The notes under the pieces: model-generated
Databases searched by the model: none
Told to the model about the DNA's origin: nothing
What the model saw: the letters and a program-made list of their open reading frames with translations, nothing else
DNA from: Bradyrhizobium oligotrophicum S58
Lineage (GTDB): Bacteria; Pseudomonadota; Alphaproteobacteria; Rhizobiales; Xanthobacteraceae
Direction: 5' to 3'
NCBI RefSeq assembly: GCF_000344805.1
Contig: NC_020453.1
Span: 6,667,001-6,731,000 of the forward strand
Length of the DNA stretch: 64,000 nucleotides
Program-made: the position numbers and the translations under genes
Part shown: positions 15,397 through 23,725 of the stretch, piece after piece
How the letters are laid out: each line of letters begins with the position of its first letter
How positions within the stretch are numbered: the first letter of the stretch is position 1

Positions 15397-16293
15397 ATGA
15401 CCGAGCTCAATGAGACAGTCCGATTTCCGCGAGCCCGCTTTCGGACGAAGCGTGGCCAAGCGGCGTTTCATCGGCACGCGGCATCACGCCTCAGCGTGCC
15501 GTTGCCGAGCACCCGCCATTCCGAGCTGAACGCCGCGATCGAAGCCGAGATCATTCCGCGGCTCGTGATGGCCCATGCGCCGGCGCTCGAACGCGTGCCG
15601 GCGATCATCACCGCAACCCAGCAGGAAGCCGCCGATTTCGCCGAGCTCGTGCTCGATGCAGACGACGGTCGTGCGGTGGCCTGCATCCAGTCGCATCGCG
15701 ATCACGGCGAGACGCTGGAGCGGATCTATCTCGATCTCCTGGTGCCGACCGCCAATCATCTGCGCCATCTCTGGGCCGACGACGAGCGCGACTTCGCCGA
15801 CGTCACGCTGGCGCTGTGGCGGCTGCAGCAGCTGCTTCGTCACTTCAGCGCGGCCTTCAGTGCCGAGCTCGCGGTCGCGCCGACCGGCCTGCGCGTGCTG
15901 CTGACCACGGCGCCGGGCGACAGGCGCGAGCTGGGGCACATGATGTTCGGCCTCGTGCTGGCGGGCGAGTTCTTCCGCCGCGACGGCTTCGATACCTGGA
16001 TCGAGCCAGACACGGCGGATCGCGGCTTCGTCGATGCGCTCCGCACGCAGTGGTTCAACGTCGTCGAGTTCTTCGCCAACAGCGACAGGAAGCTCGACGA
16101 TCTCGCCTCAAACATAAGGATGGTCCGGCGCGAGTCCTCCAACCAGGACATCGGCGTGCTGGTCTGCGGTCCTGCGTTCATTGAACGGCCTGAACTCGTT
16201 CTCCTGGTCGGCGGCGACGGTGTCGTCTCCGATCCGAGCAGAGAGGCTTCGCAAGCCCGGCACGTCGTCAGTCTTCTGACCGAACGGCGATAG
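15397..16293 (+). CDS. aerR: AerR/PpaA cobalamin-binding antirepressor of PpsR
   Basis: A 298-residue protein directly upstream of ppsR, the usual place for the AerR/PpaA family. In Rhodobacter these proteins bind vitamin B12 through a SCHIC-type domain and modulate CrtJ/PpsR. The C-terminal half fits a B12-binding Rossmann fold: LRVLLTTAPGDRRELGHMMFG, FFRRDGFDTWIEP and VLVCGPAFIERPELVLLVGGDG (shortened). The His in ELGHMMFG is the candidate cobalt ligand. The N-terminal half is helical. I chose the ATG at 15397 because GGAGGGGAGG lies just before it; the longer frame from 15283 runs through the operator region. Confidence 0.88.
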   Translation: MTELNETVRFPRARFRTKRGQAAFHRHAASRLSVPLPSTRHSELNAAIEAEIIPRLVMAHAPALERVPAIITATQQEAADFAELVLDADDGRAVACIQSHRDHGETLERIYLDLLVPTANHLRHLWADDERDFADVTLALWRLQQLLRHFSAAFSAELAVAPTGLRVLLTTAPGDRRELGHMMFGLVLAGEFFRRDGFDTWIEPDTADRGFVDALRTQWFNVVEFFANSDRKLDDLASNIRMVRRESSNQDIGVLVCGPAFIERPELVLLVGGDGVVSDPSREASQARHVVSLLTERR

Positions 16294-16371
16294 CTGAGGG
16301 TGCAGTGAAGATGAATGCTGGAACGAGACTTGCCGCGCGAAGGCTCCTTGAGTGGGAGGACAACGGCGTTG

Positions 16372-17799
16372 GTGAGGGCGTTCAGAGCTCCGAAAGAGTC
16401 GCTTGGCGATCTCAATGCGGATGTCGCGGCCATGCTGGTGGCCGCAGCGTCCGACATTGCGCTCGCGCTCGACGCCGATGGCAACATCCAGGACCTGGCC
16501 TTTCAACAGGCCGGGCTGCCGCTTGAATTGAGCAACACAGACGAGTGGATCGGCCGATCCTGGCAAGCAACAGTGTCCGAGGAAAGCCAGACCAAGCCAG
16601 AGCTGCTGCTCGCCGAAGCCTCCCAGCGCAAGGTGTCGCGCTGGCGCGAGGTGCGCTATCCGGCCGCGCGCGGGCCCGACATTCCGATCCTGTTCGCGGT
16701 GGTGGCGATCAAGGGCGCGGCCCGCTTCATCGCGGTCGGCCGCGACGTACGCGCCACCGCCGCGCTCCAGCAGAAGCTGATCGAAGCCCAGGTCACGATC
16801 GAGCGCGACTACTCGCGCATGCGCAACGCCGAATCGCGCTACCGGATCCTGTTCCAGATCACCTCGGAGCCGGTGCTGATCATCGATGCGCTCACCCACC
16901 GCATCGTCGAGGCCAATCCGGCCGCTGCCGCCCTGCTCGACCACGGCGCCGCCAACCTGATCGGCAAGCTGTTTCCCGACGCGCTGTTGCTCGACGATAC
17001 CGCCACTTCGCAATCGCTGTCGCTGGCGATCCGCTCGCAAGGCAAGATCGAGCGCGCCAAGGTCCGGCTCGACGGCGGCCGCGACTATCTGCTCGACGGC
17101 ACCTTCTTCCGGCAGGACACCGCGTCGCTGTTCCTGCTGCGCTTCACGCCGCAGGGCTCGCAGCTTGCGATTCCGAAGGCCACCGACGTCAATACGCAGC
17201 TGGTGCAATTCGTCGAATCGGCGCCCGACGGCTTCGTCATCACCGACATGGACGGCCGGCTGCTGCACGCCAACGCCACCTTCCTGCAGCTTGCGCAAAT
17301 CGAGAACATGCATCAGATCCTGGGCGAGACGATCGACCGCTGGATCGGCAAATCGGCGATCGACTTCTCGGTCATGCTGACCAATCTGCGCCAGCACGGC
17401 AGCGTCAAGCTGTTCTCCAGCGTCGTCCGCGGGGAGCACGGCTCTCCGGTCGACGTCGAGATCTCCGCCGCCACCGTCGGCGCGCCCGGCCAGTCCCGCC
17501 TCGGCTTCACCATCCGCAATGTCGGCCCGCGCATCTCCAGCGACGGCGGCGACCACGGCTATATCCCGCGATCGCGCGAGCAACTCGCCGAGCTGATCGG
17601 CCGCGTGCCGCTCAAGGAGCTGGTGCGCGAGACCACCGACGTGATCGAGCGGATGTGCATCGAAACCGCGCTCAAGCTCACCGGCGACAACCGCGCCACT
17701 GCCGCCGAGATGCTCGGCCTCAGCCGCCAGAGCCTGTACGTCAAGCTGCGACGCTACGGCCTGGCCGAGCCGAGCGAAGAAGACAGTCAGTTGGAATAG
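16372..17799 (+). CDS. ppsR: PpsR/CrtJ transcriptional regulator, aerR-linked copy
   Basis: Photosynthesis regulator of the PpsR/CrtJ family (475 aa from the GTG at 16372; an ATG at 16315 would add 19 residues). The GTG is preferred because RAFRAPKESLGDL is where family resemblance begins. Order: N-terminal domain, Q-linker helix (QKLIEAQVTIERDYSRMRNAE), two PAS domains, and a Fis-type helix-turn-helix ending SAAEMLGLSRQSLYVKL-like (here TAAEMLGLSRQSLYVKLRRY). There is exactly one cysteine, in ERMCIETALKL next to the HTH, matching the redox-active HTH cysteine of Rhodobacter PpsR/CrtJ. The second, inter-PAS cysteine is absent, so only intermolecular disulfides or other thiol modification could occur. 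A tandem repeat spans its stop codon. Confidence 0.93.
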   Translation: MRAFRAPKESLGDLNADVAAMLVAAASDIALALDADGNIQDLAFQQAGLPLELSNTDEWIGRSWQATVSEESQTKPELLLAEASQRKVSRWREVRYPAARGPDIPILFAVVAIKGAARFIAVGRDVRATAALQQKLIEAQVTIERDYSRMRNAESRYRILFQITSEPVLIIDALTHRIVEANPAAAALLDHGAANLIGKLFPDALLLDDTATSQSLSLAIRSQGKIERAKVRLDGGRDYLLDGTFFRQDTASLFLLRFTPQGSQLAIPKATDVNTQLVQFVESAPDGFVITDMDGRLLHANATFLQLAQIENMHQILGETIDRWIGKSAIDFSVMLTNLRQHGSVKLFSSVVRGEHGSPVDVEISAATVGAPGQSRLGFTIRNVGPRISSDGGDHGYIPRSREQLAELIGRVPLKELVRETTDVIERMCIETALKLTGDNRATAAEMLGLSRQSLYVKLRRYGLAEPSEEDSQLE

Positions 17800-17817
17800 C
17801 CGCAGTTGGAATAGCCG
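17788..17817 (+). repeat. 15-base tandem repeat spanning the ppsR stop codon
   Basis: The unit CAGTTGGAATAGCCG occurs twice in direct tandem (17788-17802 and 17803-17817), followed by a third diverged copy beginning CAGTTCGAACAG. The unit is five codons long, so each copy places Gln-Leu-Glu-stop in the ppsR frame. Past both TAGs the frame stays open until a TGA at 17845-17847 that overlaps the bchG ATG. Confidence 0.85.
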
Positions 17818-17843
17818 CAGTTCGAACAGTTGAAAGAGTTGCA

Positions 17844-18758
17844 ATGACCGACATCACGCCCGTCCCGCTCGCGCCAAGGCTTCCTTCAAGGCTTCATCCC
17901 GCGGCCGTTCTCGAGCTGTTGAAGCCGATCACCTGGTTTCCACCGATCTGGGCGTTCGGCTGCGGCGTGGTCTCGTCAGGCGCGCCGCTGGCGCCGCGCT
18001 GGCCGACCGTGATCGCGGGCCTCGTGCTCGCGGGTCCGATGGTGTGCGCCACCAGCCAGGCGGTCAACGATTGGTTCGACCGCCATGTCGATGCGATCAA
18101 CGAGCCCGGCCGGCCGATTCCCTCGGGCCGCATTCCAGGCCGCTGGGGCCTGTACATCGCGCTGATCTGGACGGTTCTGTCGCTCGGCGTCGCCACTTTG
18201 CTCGGCACTTGGGGCTTTGCCGCAGCGGCATTGGGCCTGGCGCTCGCGTGGGCCTATAGCGCGCCGCCGATCCGGCTGAAGCAGAACGGCTGGTGGGGCA
18301 ACAGCGCCGTCGGCCTCTGCTACGAAGGCCTGCCCTGGATCACGGCAGCAGCGATCATGAGCGAAGAGGCGCCGTCCTGGCAGGTGCTTTCGATCGCGCT
18401 GCTCTACAGCGCCGGCGCCCATGGCATCATGACCCTGAACGACTTCAAGTCGATCGCCGGTGATCGCGTCAGCAATGTCCGCTCGCTGCCGGTGATGCTC
18501 GGCGCCGAGCGCGCCGCTCGCCTCGCCTGCATCACGATGGCGCTGGCGCAATGCGCCGTGCTTGCGCTGCTGGTGGCCTGGAGCCGTCCGGCGCATGCAG
18601 CGATCGTCGCGGCGTTGATCGCGGCCCAGCTGGTGCTGATGCGGCGGCTGATGACGAACCCGCGCGAGCTCGCGCCCTGGTACAACGGGACCGGCGTGCT
18701 GCTTTACGTGCTGGGCATGCTGGTGACGGCGTTCGCGCTGGCGGGGCTGGTGGCATGA
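17844..18758 (+). CDS. bchG: Bacteriochlorophyll synthase
   Basis: UbiA-type prenyltransferase (304 aa, about nine membrane helices) that esterifies bacteriochlorophyllide a with geranylgeranyl diphosphate. The two aspartate-rich sites are visible: NDWFDRHVDAINEPGRPIPS (about residues 75-94) and the later TLNDFKSIAGDRVSNVRSLP. YSAPPIRLKQNGWWGN is typical of BchG/ChlG. The ATG at 17844 follows GAAAGAG, and the gene overlaps the next start by 4 bases (18755-18758). The order ppsR-bchG-pucC-like-bchP is the normal purple-bacterial arrangement. Confidence 0.96.
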   Translation: MTDITPVPLAPRLPSRLHPAAVLELLKPITWFPPIWAFGCGVVSSGAPLAPRWPTVIAGLVLAGPMVCATSQAVNDWFDRHVDAINEPGRPIPSGRIPGRWGLYIALIWTVLSLGVATLLGTWGFAAAALGLALAWAYSAPPIRLKQNGWWGNSAVGLCYEGLPWITAAAIMSEEAPSWQVLSIALLYSAGAHGIMTLNDFKSIAGDRVSNVRSLPVMLGAERAARLACITMALAQCAVLALLVAWSRPAHAAIVAALIAAQLVLMRRLMTNPRELAPWYNGTGVLLYVLGMLVTAFALAGLVA

Positions 18759-20098
18759 CGCAGATGAACGCGGCCTCGCCTGCTCCGCTCTCCTGGTTCG
18801 GCATCGTCAGGCTCGGCCTGGTGCAGACCGCGCTTGGCGCTGTCGTCGTGCTGACGACCTCGACGCTCAATCGGGTCATGGTGATCGAGCTGGCGCTGCC
18901 GGCGATGATCCCCGGTCTTCTGGTCGCGATCCACTATGCGATGCAGGTGCTGCGGCCGTGGCTCGGCCACGGCTCCGATGTCGGCGGCCGGCGCTTCGCC
19001 TGGATCGTCGGCGGCATGGCCGTGCTCGCGGCGGGTGGCCTGCTGGCCGCGGCCGCCACGGCATTGATGGCGAGCCATCTCGCTCTCGGCCTAGTGATCG
19101 CGGTGATCGCCTTCATCATGATCGGCATCGGCGTCGGCGCCGCCGGCACCTCTCTGCTGGTGCTGCTCGCCAAGCGCACCGCGCCGGCGCGGCGCAGCGC
19201 CGCGGCCTCGATTGCCTGGATCATGATGATCACCGGCTTCATCGTCACCACGGCGGTGGCCGGCAAGGCGCTCGACCCTTTCTCGGGCGAGCGGCTGATG
19301 CTGGTGTCGGGCACGGTCTCGGCGATCGCCATGGTGCTGACGCTGCTCGGCGTCTGGGGCATCGAGCAGCCCGACCTCTCTCCTGACACGAGCTCCGCCA
19401 CCGCCGAGCGGTCGGGCTTCATGGACGACTTCCGTGAGATCTGCCGGGAGCCGCAGGCGCGGCGCTTCGCGATCTTCATCTTCGTGTCGATGCTGGCCTA
19501 CAGCGCGCAGGACCTGATCCTGGAGCCGTTCGCCGGCAGCGTATTCGGCATGACGCCAGGGCAGACCACGCAGCTGTCATCCGTGCAGCACATGGGCGCG
19601 CTGATCGGCATGATCCTCATGCCGGCGATGGCGAGCCTGCACAACGACTGGCGGACACGGCCGCAGCCCTGGATCATCGGCGGCTGCCTCGCCTCAGCGC
19701 TGGCGCTGCTCGGCCTCGTCGGCGCCGCGACGGTGGGCCCCGCCTGGCCATTGCGCGCCTCGGTGCTGCTGCTCGGCATCACCAACGGCGTCTACGCGAT
19801 CGCGGCGATCGGCGCGATGATGAACATGGTGAGCGAAGGCCGTGACAATCGCGAGGGCACCCGCATGGGCCTGTGGGGCGCCTCGCAGGCGATCTCGTTC
19901 GGCATCGGCGGCTTCGTCGGCACCGCGGCGGCCGACGCCGCGCGCCATCTGTTGCCATCGACCGCATCCGCCTACGGCGCGGTGTTCGCCGCCGAAGCCG
20001 CGTTGTTCGTCCTCTCCGCCTGGCTCGCCATCTGGATCAAGCGTCCGCGCGAGCAGACATCGACGCTGGCAGCGCAGCCGGCCAATTTAGGAGCCTGA
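18755..20098 (+). CDS. PucC/BCH2-family major facilitator, pigment-delivery candidate
   Basis: A 447-residue, 12-helix protein of the PucC/LhaA/BCH2 family located between bchG and bchP, as in Rhodobacter (ORF428) and Rhodopseudomonas (sometimes named bch2). Family signatures are TSTLNRVMVIELALPAMIPG near the start and GLWGASQAISFGIGGFVGT near the end. Its place between the synthase and the reductase of the final bacteriochlorophyll steps suggests a role in handling finished pigment. No substrate has been proved for this family member. It overlaps bchG by 4 bases and ends 3 bases before bchP. It is a paralogue of lhaA at 5130-6560. Confidence 0.9.
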   Translation: MTQMNAASPAPLSWFGIVRLGLVQTALGAVVVLTTSTLNRVMVIELALPAMIPGLLVAIHYAMQVLRPWLGHGSDVGGRRFAWIVGGMAVLAAGGLLAAAATALMASHLALGLVIAVIAFIMIGIGVGAAGTSLLVLLAKRTAPARRSAAASIAWIMMITGFIVTTAVAGKALDPFSGERLMLVSGTVSAIAMVLTLLGVWGIEQPDLSPDTSSATAERSGFMDDFREICREPQARRFAIFIFVSMLAYSAQDLILEPFAGSVFGMTPGQTTQLSSVQHMGALIGMILMPAMASLHNDWRTRPQPWIIGGCLASALALLGLVGAATVGPAWPLRASVLLLGITNGVYAIAAIGAMMNMVSEGRDNREGTRMGLWGASQAISFGIGGFVGTAAADAARHLLPSTASAYGAVFAAEAALFVLSAWLAIWIKRPREQTSTLAAQPANLGA

Positions 20099-20101
20099 CC
20101 G

Positions 20102-21313
20102 ATGAGCCACTCCTCCGGCAAGGAGACGTTCGACGTCGTGATCGTCGGCGGCGGCCCGGCCGGCGCCACCGCGGCGAATGACCTGGCCCGCCGGGGCCAC
20201 CATGTGCTGCTGCTCGATAGAGCCGGCCGCATCAAGCCGTGTGGCGGCGCCATCCCGCCGCGGCTGATCGCCGAATTCGAGATCCCGGGCCATCTGCTGG
20301 TGGCACGGATTTCCGCTGCTCGCATGGTGTCGCCGAGCAACAAGGACGTCGACATGCCGATCGACGGCGGCTTCGTCGGCATGGTCGATCGCGAGCATTT
20401 CGACGAATGGCTGCGCACGCGCGCCGTTGAGGGCGGCGCGATCCGCCGCACCGGCACGTTCAGCGCGCTCACCCGCGAAGCCGACGGCACGGCCGTTGTC
20501 AGCTACGAGCGCCGCCTGGACGACGGCCGTCTGCAGCAGAACAGCGTGCGGGCGCGCGCCGTGATCGGCGCCGACGGGGCGGTGTCCGCGGTCGCGCGCC
20601 GGTGCATCCCCGCAGCCAGCGAGATGCGCTACGTGTTCGCCTATCACGAGATCATCCGCTCGCCCGCTCCCCACCATCCGGTGTTCGACGCGACCCGTTG
20701 CGACGTCGTCTATCGCGGTCAGTTGTCGCCGGACTTCTACAGCTGGGTGTTTCCGCACGGACCGACCACCAGCATCGGGACGGGAAGCGCCTGCAAGGGG
20801 TTCTCGCTGCGCGGCTCGGTGGCCGAGTTCCGCAAGGCTGCGGCGCTCGACGATCTGGAGACCATCCGCCGCGAAGGCGCGCCGATTCCGTTGAAGCCGC
20901 TGTCGCGCTGGGACAATGGCCGCGACGTCGTGCTCGCCGGCGATGCCTCGGGCGTGGTCGCCCCGGCCTCCGGCGAAGGCATCTATTACGCCATGGCCGG
21001 CGGCCGCGCCGCTGCCGATGCCGTGGCTTTGTTCCTGAAGACCGGCAATGCCGCGGCACTGGCTTCAGCGCGCCGCAGCTTCATGCGCCAGCATGGCGCT
21101 GTGTTCTTCATCCTCGGCCTGATGCAGCGCTACTGGTACTTGAACGACGCCCGCCGCGAGCGCTTCGTCGCGATCTGCCGGGACAAGGACGTGCAGCAGC
21201 TGACCTGGGACGCCTACATGAACAAGGCGCTGGTGCGCGCCAAGCCGCTGTCGCATGTGCGGATCTTCTTCAAGAACATCGCGCATTTGACCGGGCTTGC
21301 GCGGGCGGCGTAG
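20102..21313 (+). CDS. bchP: Geranylgeranyl-bacteriochlorophyll reductase
   Basis: FAD-dependent reductase (403 aa) that reduces the geranylgeranyl tail of bacteriochlorophyll to phytyl. The N-terminal dinucleotide-binding fold is FDVVIVGGGPAGATAANDLA (residues ~10-29). IKPCGGAIPPRLIAEF and the flavin-contacting VVLAGDASGVVAPASGEGIY are typical of the family, as is the C-terminal WDAYMNKALVRAKPLSHVRI. A GGAG site sits just before the ATG. Last pigment gene of the plus-strand operon. Confidence 0.96.
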   Translation: MSHSSGKETFDVVIVGGGPAGATAANDLARRGHHVLLLDRAGRIKPCGGAIPPRLIAEFEIPGHLLVARISAARMVSPSNKDVDMPIDGGFVGMVDREHFDEWLRTRAVEGGAIRRTGTFSALTREADGTAVVSYERRLDDGRLQQNSVRARAVIGADGAVSAVARRCIPAASEMRYVFAYHEIIRSPAPHHPVFDATRCDVVYRGQLSPDFYSWVFPHGPTTSIGTGSACKGFSLRGSVAEFRKAAALDDLETIRREGAPIPLKPLSRWDNGRDVVLAGDASGVVAPASGEGIYYAMAGGRAAADAVALFLKTGNAAALASARRSFMRQHGAVFFILGLMQRYWYLNDARRERFVAICRDKDVQQLTWDAYMNKALVRAKPLSHVRIFFKNIAHLTGLARAA

Positions 21314-21324
21314 CGGTTCACGCG

Positions 21325-21588
21325 ATGGATGAGCTGTTTCGCAGCCCACATCTGGTCGACCTGATCCTGGCGGTGGTCGCAGTGGAGTTGGTTGCCGTGA
21401 CATTGATCTGGCAGCGGCGCCGTCGCGGCATCAGCCCGCGCGCGCTGCTGCCGAATCTGCTGGCCGGCGTGTTCCTGCTGCTGGCGCTGCGTTGCGCGCT
21501 GACCGGTGCGCCATGGTTCTGGCTCGCAGGATGTCTCGCCGCGTCCGGCGTCGCCAACGCCGCCGATCTCCGGCAGCGCTGGCGATGA
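21325..21588 (+). CDS. Small membrane protein of 87 aa downstream of bchP
   Basis: Starts MDELFRSPHLVDLILAVVAV 11 bases after bchP, so it very likely belongs to the same operon. Three hydrophobic stretches are visible (LVDLILAVVAVELVAVTLIW, LLAGVFLLLALRCALTG, WLAGCLAASGVANAADL), separated by a basic loop QRRRRGISPRALLPN. That suggests two or three helices with a cytoplasmic basic loop. I do not recognise a named family. By position it could be an accessory to bacteriochlorophyll or photosystem assembly, but nothing in the sequence proves this. The next gene, cycA, converges on it 18 bases away. Confidence 0.72.
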   Translation: MDELFRSPHLVDLILAVVAVELVAVTLIWQRRRRGISPRALLPNLLAGVFLLLALRCALTGAPWFWLAGCLAASGVANAADLRQRWR

Positions 21589-21606
21589 GAGTCCGGCCGA
21601 GCCGGC

Positions 21607-22041
21607 TCACTTCTTCTCGGAGAACGTCTTCAGATACGCGATGACGTCCTTGCGCTGCTGCTCGTTGGCGAGCTTGAACACCATCTTGGTCGAGCCGGTA
21701 GCCTGATCCGCCTTGCCCTTCTCGGTCAGGAATTTCTTCAGGAATGCGCTGGGATCGACCAGGTATTCGAAGATGTTGTCATCGGTCCAGACCAGCCCGG
21801 CCTCGCCGGCATGCCTGTTGAGATCGGAATACGCAAAACCGGGATAGGTCCCCGTCGGGCGCCCGACCACGCCGGTCAGGACCGGCCCCACCGCATTCTT
21901 CGCCTCGGGCCCGATGCGGTGGCAGGTCATGCACTGCTTGAAGACCTGTTCGCCCTTTGCAGCGTCGCCACCGTCCAGCGCCCAGGCCGCGCCTGCCGAC
22001 GTGGCGATCACAACCGCCGCAACCAAACTCGATCTCAGCAT
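21607..22041 (-). CDS. cycA: Cytochrome c2, soluble electron donor
   Basis: Periplasmic class I c-type cytochrome (144 aa precursor). Signal peptide MLRSSLVAAVVIATSAGAAWA is followed by the mature start LDGGDAAKGEQVF. Heme is attached at CMTCH, and the methionine ligand is in STKMVFKL. Size and internal insertions fit the larger cytochrome c2 group, which carries electrons from the bc1 complex to the photo-oxidised reaction centre. An ATG two codons upstream (22045-22047) is possible, but the GGAGG site has proper spacing only for the ATG at 22039-22041. A PpsR-type operator lies 20 bases upstream. Confidence 0.93.
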   Translation of the reverse strand: MLRSSLVAAVVIATSAGAAWALDGGDAAKGEQVFKQCMTCHRIGPEAKNAVGPVLTGVVGRPTGTYPGFAYSDLNRHAGEAGLVWTDDNIFEYLVDPSAFLKKFLTEKGKADQATGSTKMVFKLANEQQRKDVIAYLKTFSEKK

Positions 22042-22060
22042 ATGCATCCTCCGGATTTTC

Positions 22061-22078
22061 TGTTTTCATTCGTCCACA
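22061..22078. promoter_or_regulatory. PpsR-type operator upstream of cycA
   Basis: One perfect TGT-N12-ACA palindrome in the cycA/ppsR intergenic region, 20 bases before the cycA start. It is a single site rather than the usual pair, so the evidence is weaker than at bchF or crtE. Confidence 0.5.
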
Positions 22079-22354
22079 CGATCGATCCTTACAATTATCA
22101 GTGTCATGCATACTTGTCATTCTCGGGCTTGCGGGAACTGGGTGAATAAGTCGCAGTTCGAACATGCAATAGGCGCAGGAGTACCGACGAGGCCTGGCTG
22201 CCCGGAAATAGGCCTTGACAGTGAAGGCGCTGCGTGGACTAACGACATCATCAAGACTCTCAATACGTTAGCCGGATGCGGCGCAACACCTTCAAAATGC
22301 GCGCCAAAACAACGAGCCGCGATCCTGTGAGCGTCTCCAACGGGTGCCACGACC
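22079..22354. other. Intergenic region between cycA and the second ppsR
   Basis: About 275 bases with no gene that I can support. It must hold the promoter of the ppsR-bphP pair and is less GC-rich than its surroundings. The stretch contains an A/T-rich part near 22080-22120. In the ppsR frame a stop at 22328-22330 blocks any longer N-terminus. Confidence 0.5.
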
Positions 22355-23725
22355 ATGGCCGAGTTTCACGGTCCACGACCCGACGTGACATTGCTGCTCG
22401 ACATGGACGGCGTGATCCGTGAGGCGACGCTGTCGCCCAACATGTCCAGTGAGAATGTCGACATCTGGCTCGGCCGCCCCTGGTCCGAGATCGTCGATGA
22501 TGCGAGCGAGAAGATCGAACGCATCATGCAGGACACCAAACGGACCGGCATTTCCGCGTTCCGCCAGATCACGCAGCGCTTCCCGAGCGGCCTCGAACTG
22601 CCGATGGAATTCACCACCGTGCTGCTCGGCGGCCGCGCCGGCATGCTGGCGATCGGCAAGAACCTCCAGGCCGTCGCCGAGCTGCAGGCCCGGCTGATCT
22701 CGGCCCAGCAGACCATCGAGCGCGACTACTGGAAACTGCGCGAGATCGAAACCCGCTACCGGCTCGTGATCGAGGATTCGAACGAGGCCGTGCTGCTGAC
22801 CAAGGTCTCCGATCTGCGCATCGTCGAGGCCAACCGGACGGCGGCGGCCGCGCTCGGCGTGTCCGGACGGCGCCGGGACAATCTGGTCGGTCGCGAGTTC
22901 CTGCAGGAGATCCCGCCCAAGGACCGCGAGCCGGTGGAGCTGATGCTGAGGCGCGTCCGCGACCAGGGCAAGGCGCCGGGCATCGTGATCCATGTCGGCG
23001 AGGATGCTGCGCCGTGGATGCTCCGGGGCTCGCTGATGACCAGCGAGACCGCGCCAATGTTCCTGCTGCAGATGGCGCCGATCGGCAAGGCCGCGCAGCC
23101 CGGTCCGCTGCCGGACGATCCGGAAGGGCTGATCGACAACCTTCCCGATGCGGTCATCAACATTGACGGCCACGGTGCCATCAAGCGCGCAAATCGTGCC
23201 TTCCTCGAGCTGGTCGAGGTCGGCTCGAAAGAGGCCCTGATCGGCGAGAAGCTGAGCCGCTGGTTGACACGTCCCGGTGCCGACCTCTCGGTGCTGATCT
23301 CGAATGTCGAGCGCCATGGAACCGTTCGGCTGCTCTCCACCACGATCCAGGGCGAGCTCGGCAGCGAAACGGAGGTCGAGATCTCAGCTGCGGCGCACGG
23401 CCTGGACGGCCAGCGCCGGATCGGCCTCGTATTGCGCAACGTGGCCAGGCGGTTGTCGCCGACCTCCGAGCATGACAATCTGCGGGTCGCGCTGGCGGGC
23501 ATCAACGAATCGGTCGGCAAGACACCGCTGCGCGATCTGGTGAGAAGCACGGTCGAAGTCGTTGAACAGCACTACGTCCGCGCCGCACTCGAGCTTGCCA
23601 ACGGGAACCGGACATCGGCTGCCGAAATTCTCGGACTCAGCCGTCAGAGCCTTTACGCCAAGCTCGATCGGTATAATCTCAGCCAACCAGAAGGAAGCGA
23701 CGAGGAAACCGAAAAGGGGAGCTAG
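22355..23725 (+). CDS. ppsR: PpsR/CrtJ-type regulator, bphP-linked, cysteine-free copy
   Basis: A second PpsR family protein (456 aa). It has an N-terminal PAS-like region, a Q-linker coiled coil (ELQARLISAQQTIERDYWKL), two PAS domains and a C-terminal Fis-type HTH (SAAEILGLSRQSLYAKLDRY). No cysteine occurs anywhere. The HTH cysteine found in the other copy is replaced by tyrosine (VEQHYVRAALEL). The N-terminus is shorter than in the aerR-linked copy, and an upstream stop shows this is real. It is followed without a gap by bphP. In Rhodopseudomonas and Bradyrhizobium, BphP is known to antagonise PpsR in far-red light. Photosynthetic Bradyrhizobium is known to have PpsR1 and PpsR2 with different roles; I do not assign a number. 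Confidence 0.93.
   Translation: MAEFHGPRPDVTLLLDMDGVIREATLSPNMSSENVDIWLGRPWSEIVDDASEKIERIMQDTKRTGISAFRQITQRFPSGLELPMEFTTVLLGGRAGMLAIGKNLQAVAELQARLISAQQTIERDYWKLREIETRYRLVIEDSNEAVLLTKVSDLRIVEANRTAAAALGVSGRRRDNLVGREFLQEIPPKDREPVELMLRRVRDQGKAPGIVIHVGEDAAPWMLRGSLMTSETAPMFLLQMAPIGKAAQPGPLPDDPEGLIDNLPDAVINIDGHGAIKRANRAFLELVEVGSKEALIGEKLSRWLTRPGADLSVLISNVERHGTVRLLSTTIQGELGSETEVEISAAAHGLDGQRRIGLVLRNVARRLSPTSEHDNLRVALAGINESVGKTPLRDLVRSTVEVVEQHYVRAALELANGNRTSAAEILGLSRQSLYAKLDRYNLSQPEGSDEETEKGS

Noticed and set aside
18551..18754. Upstream extension of the pucC-like gene frame into bchG
   Set aside because: The extension has no family resemblance, and the ATG at 18755 gives the usual N-terminus and the 4-base overlap.
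22152..22164. Thirteen-base match (CGCAGTTCGAACA) to the repeat region after the first ppsR (17816-17828), suggesting a duplicated fragment near both ppsR genes
   Set aside because: No extension of the match on either side; a chance match of this length cannot be excluded, and the two ppsR genes are too diverged for a recent duplication.
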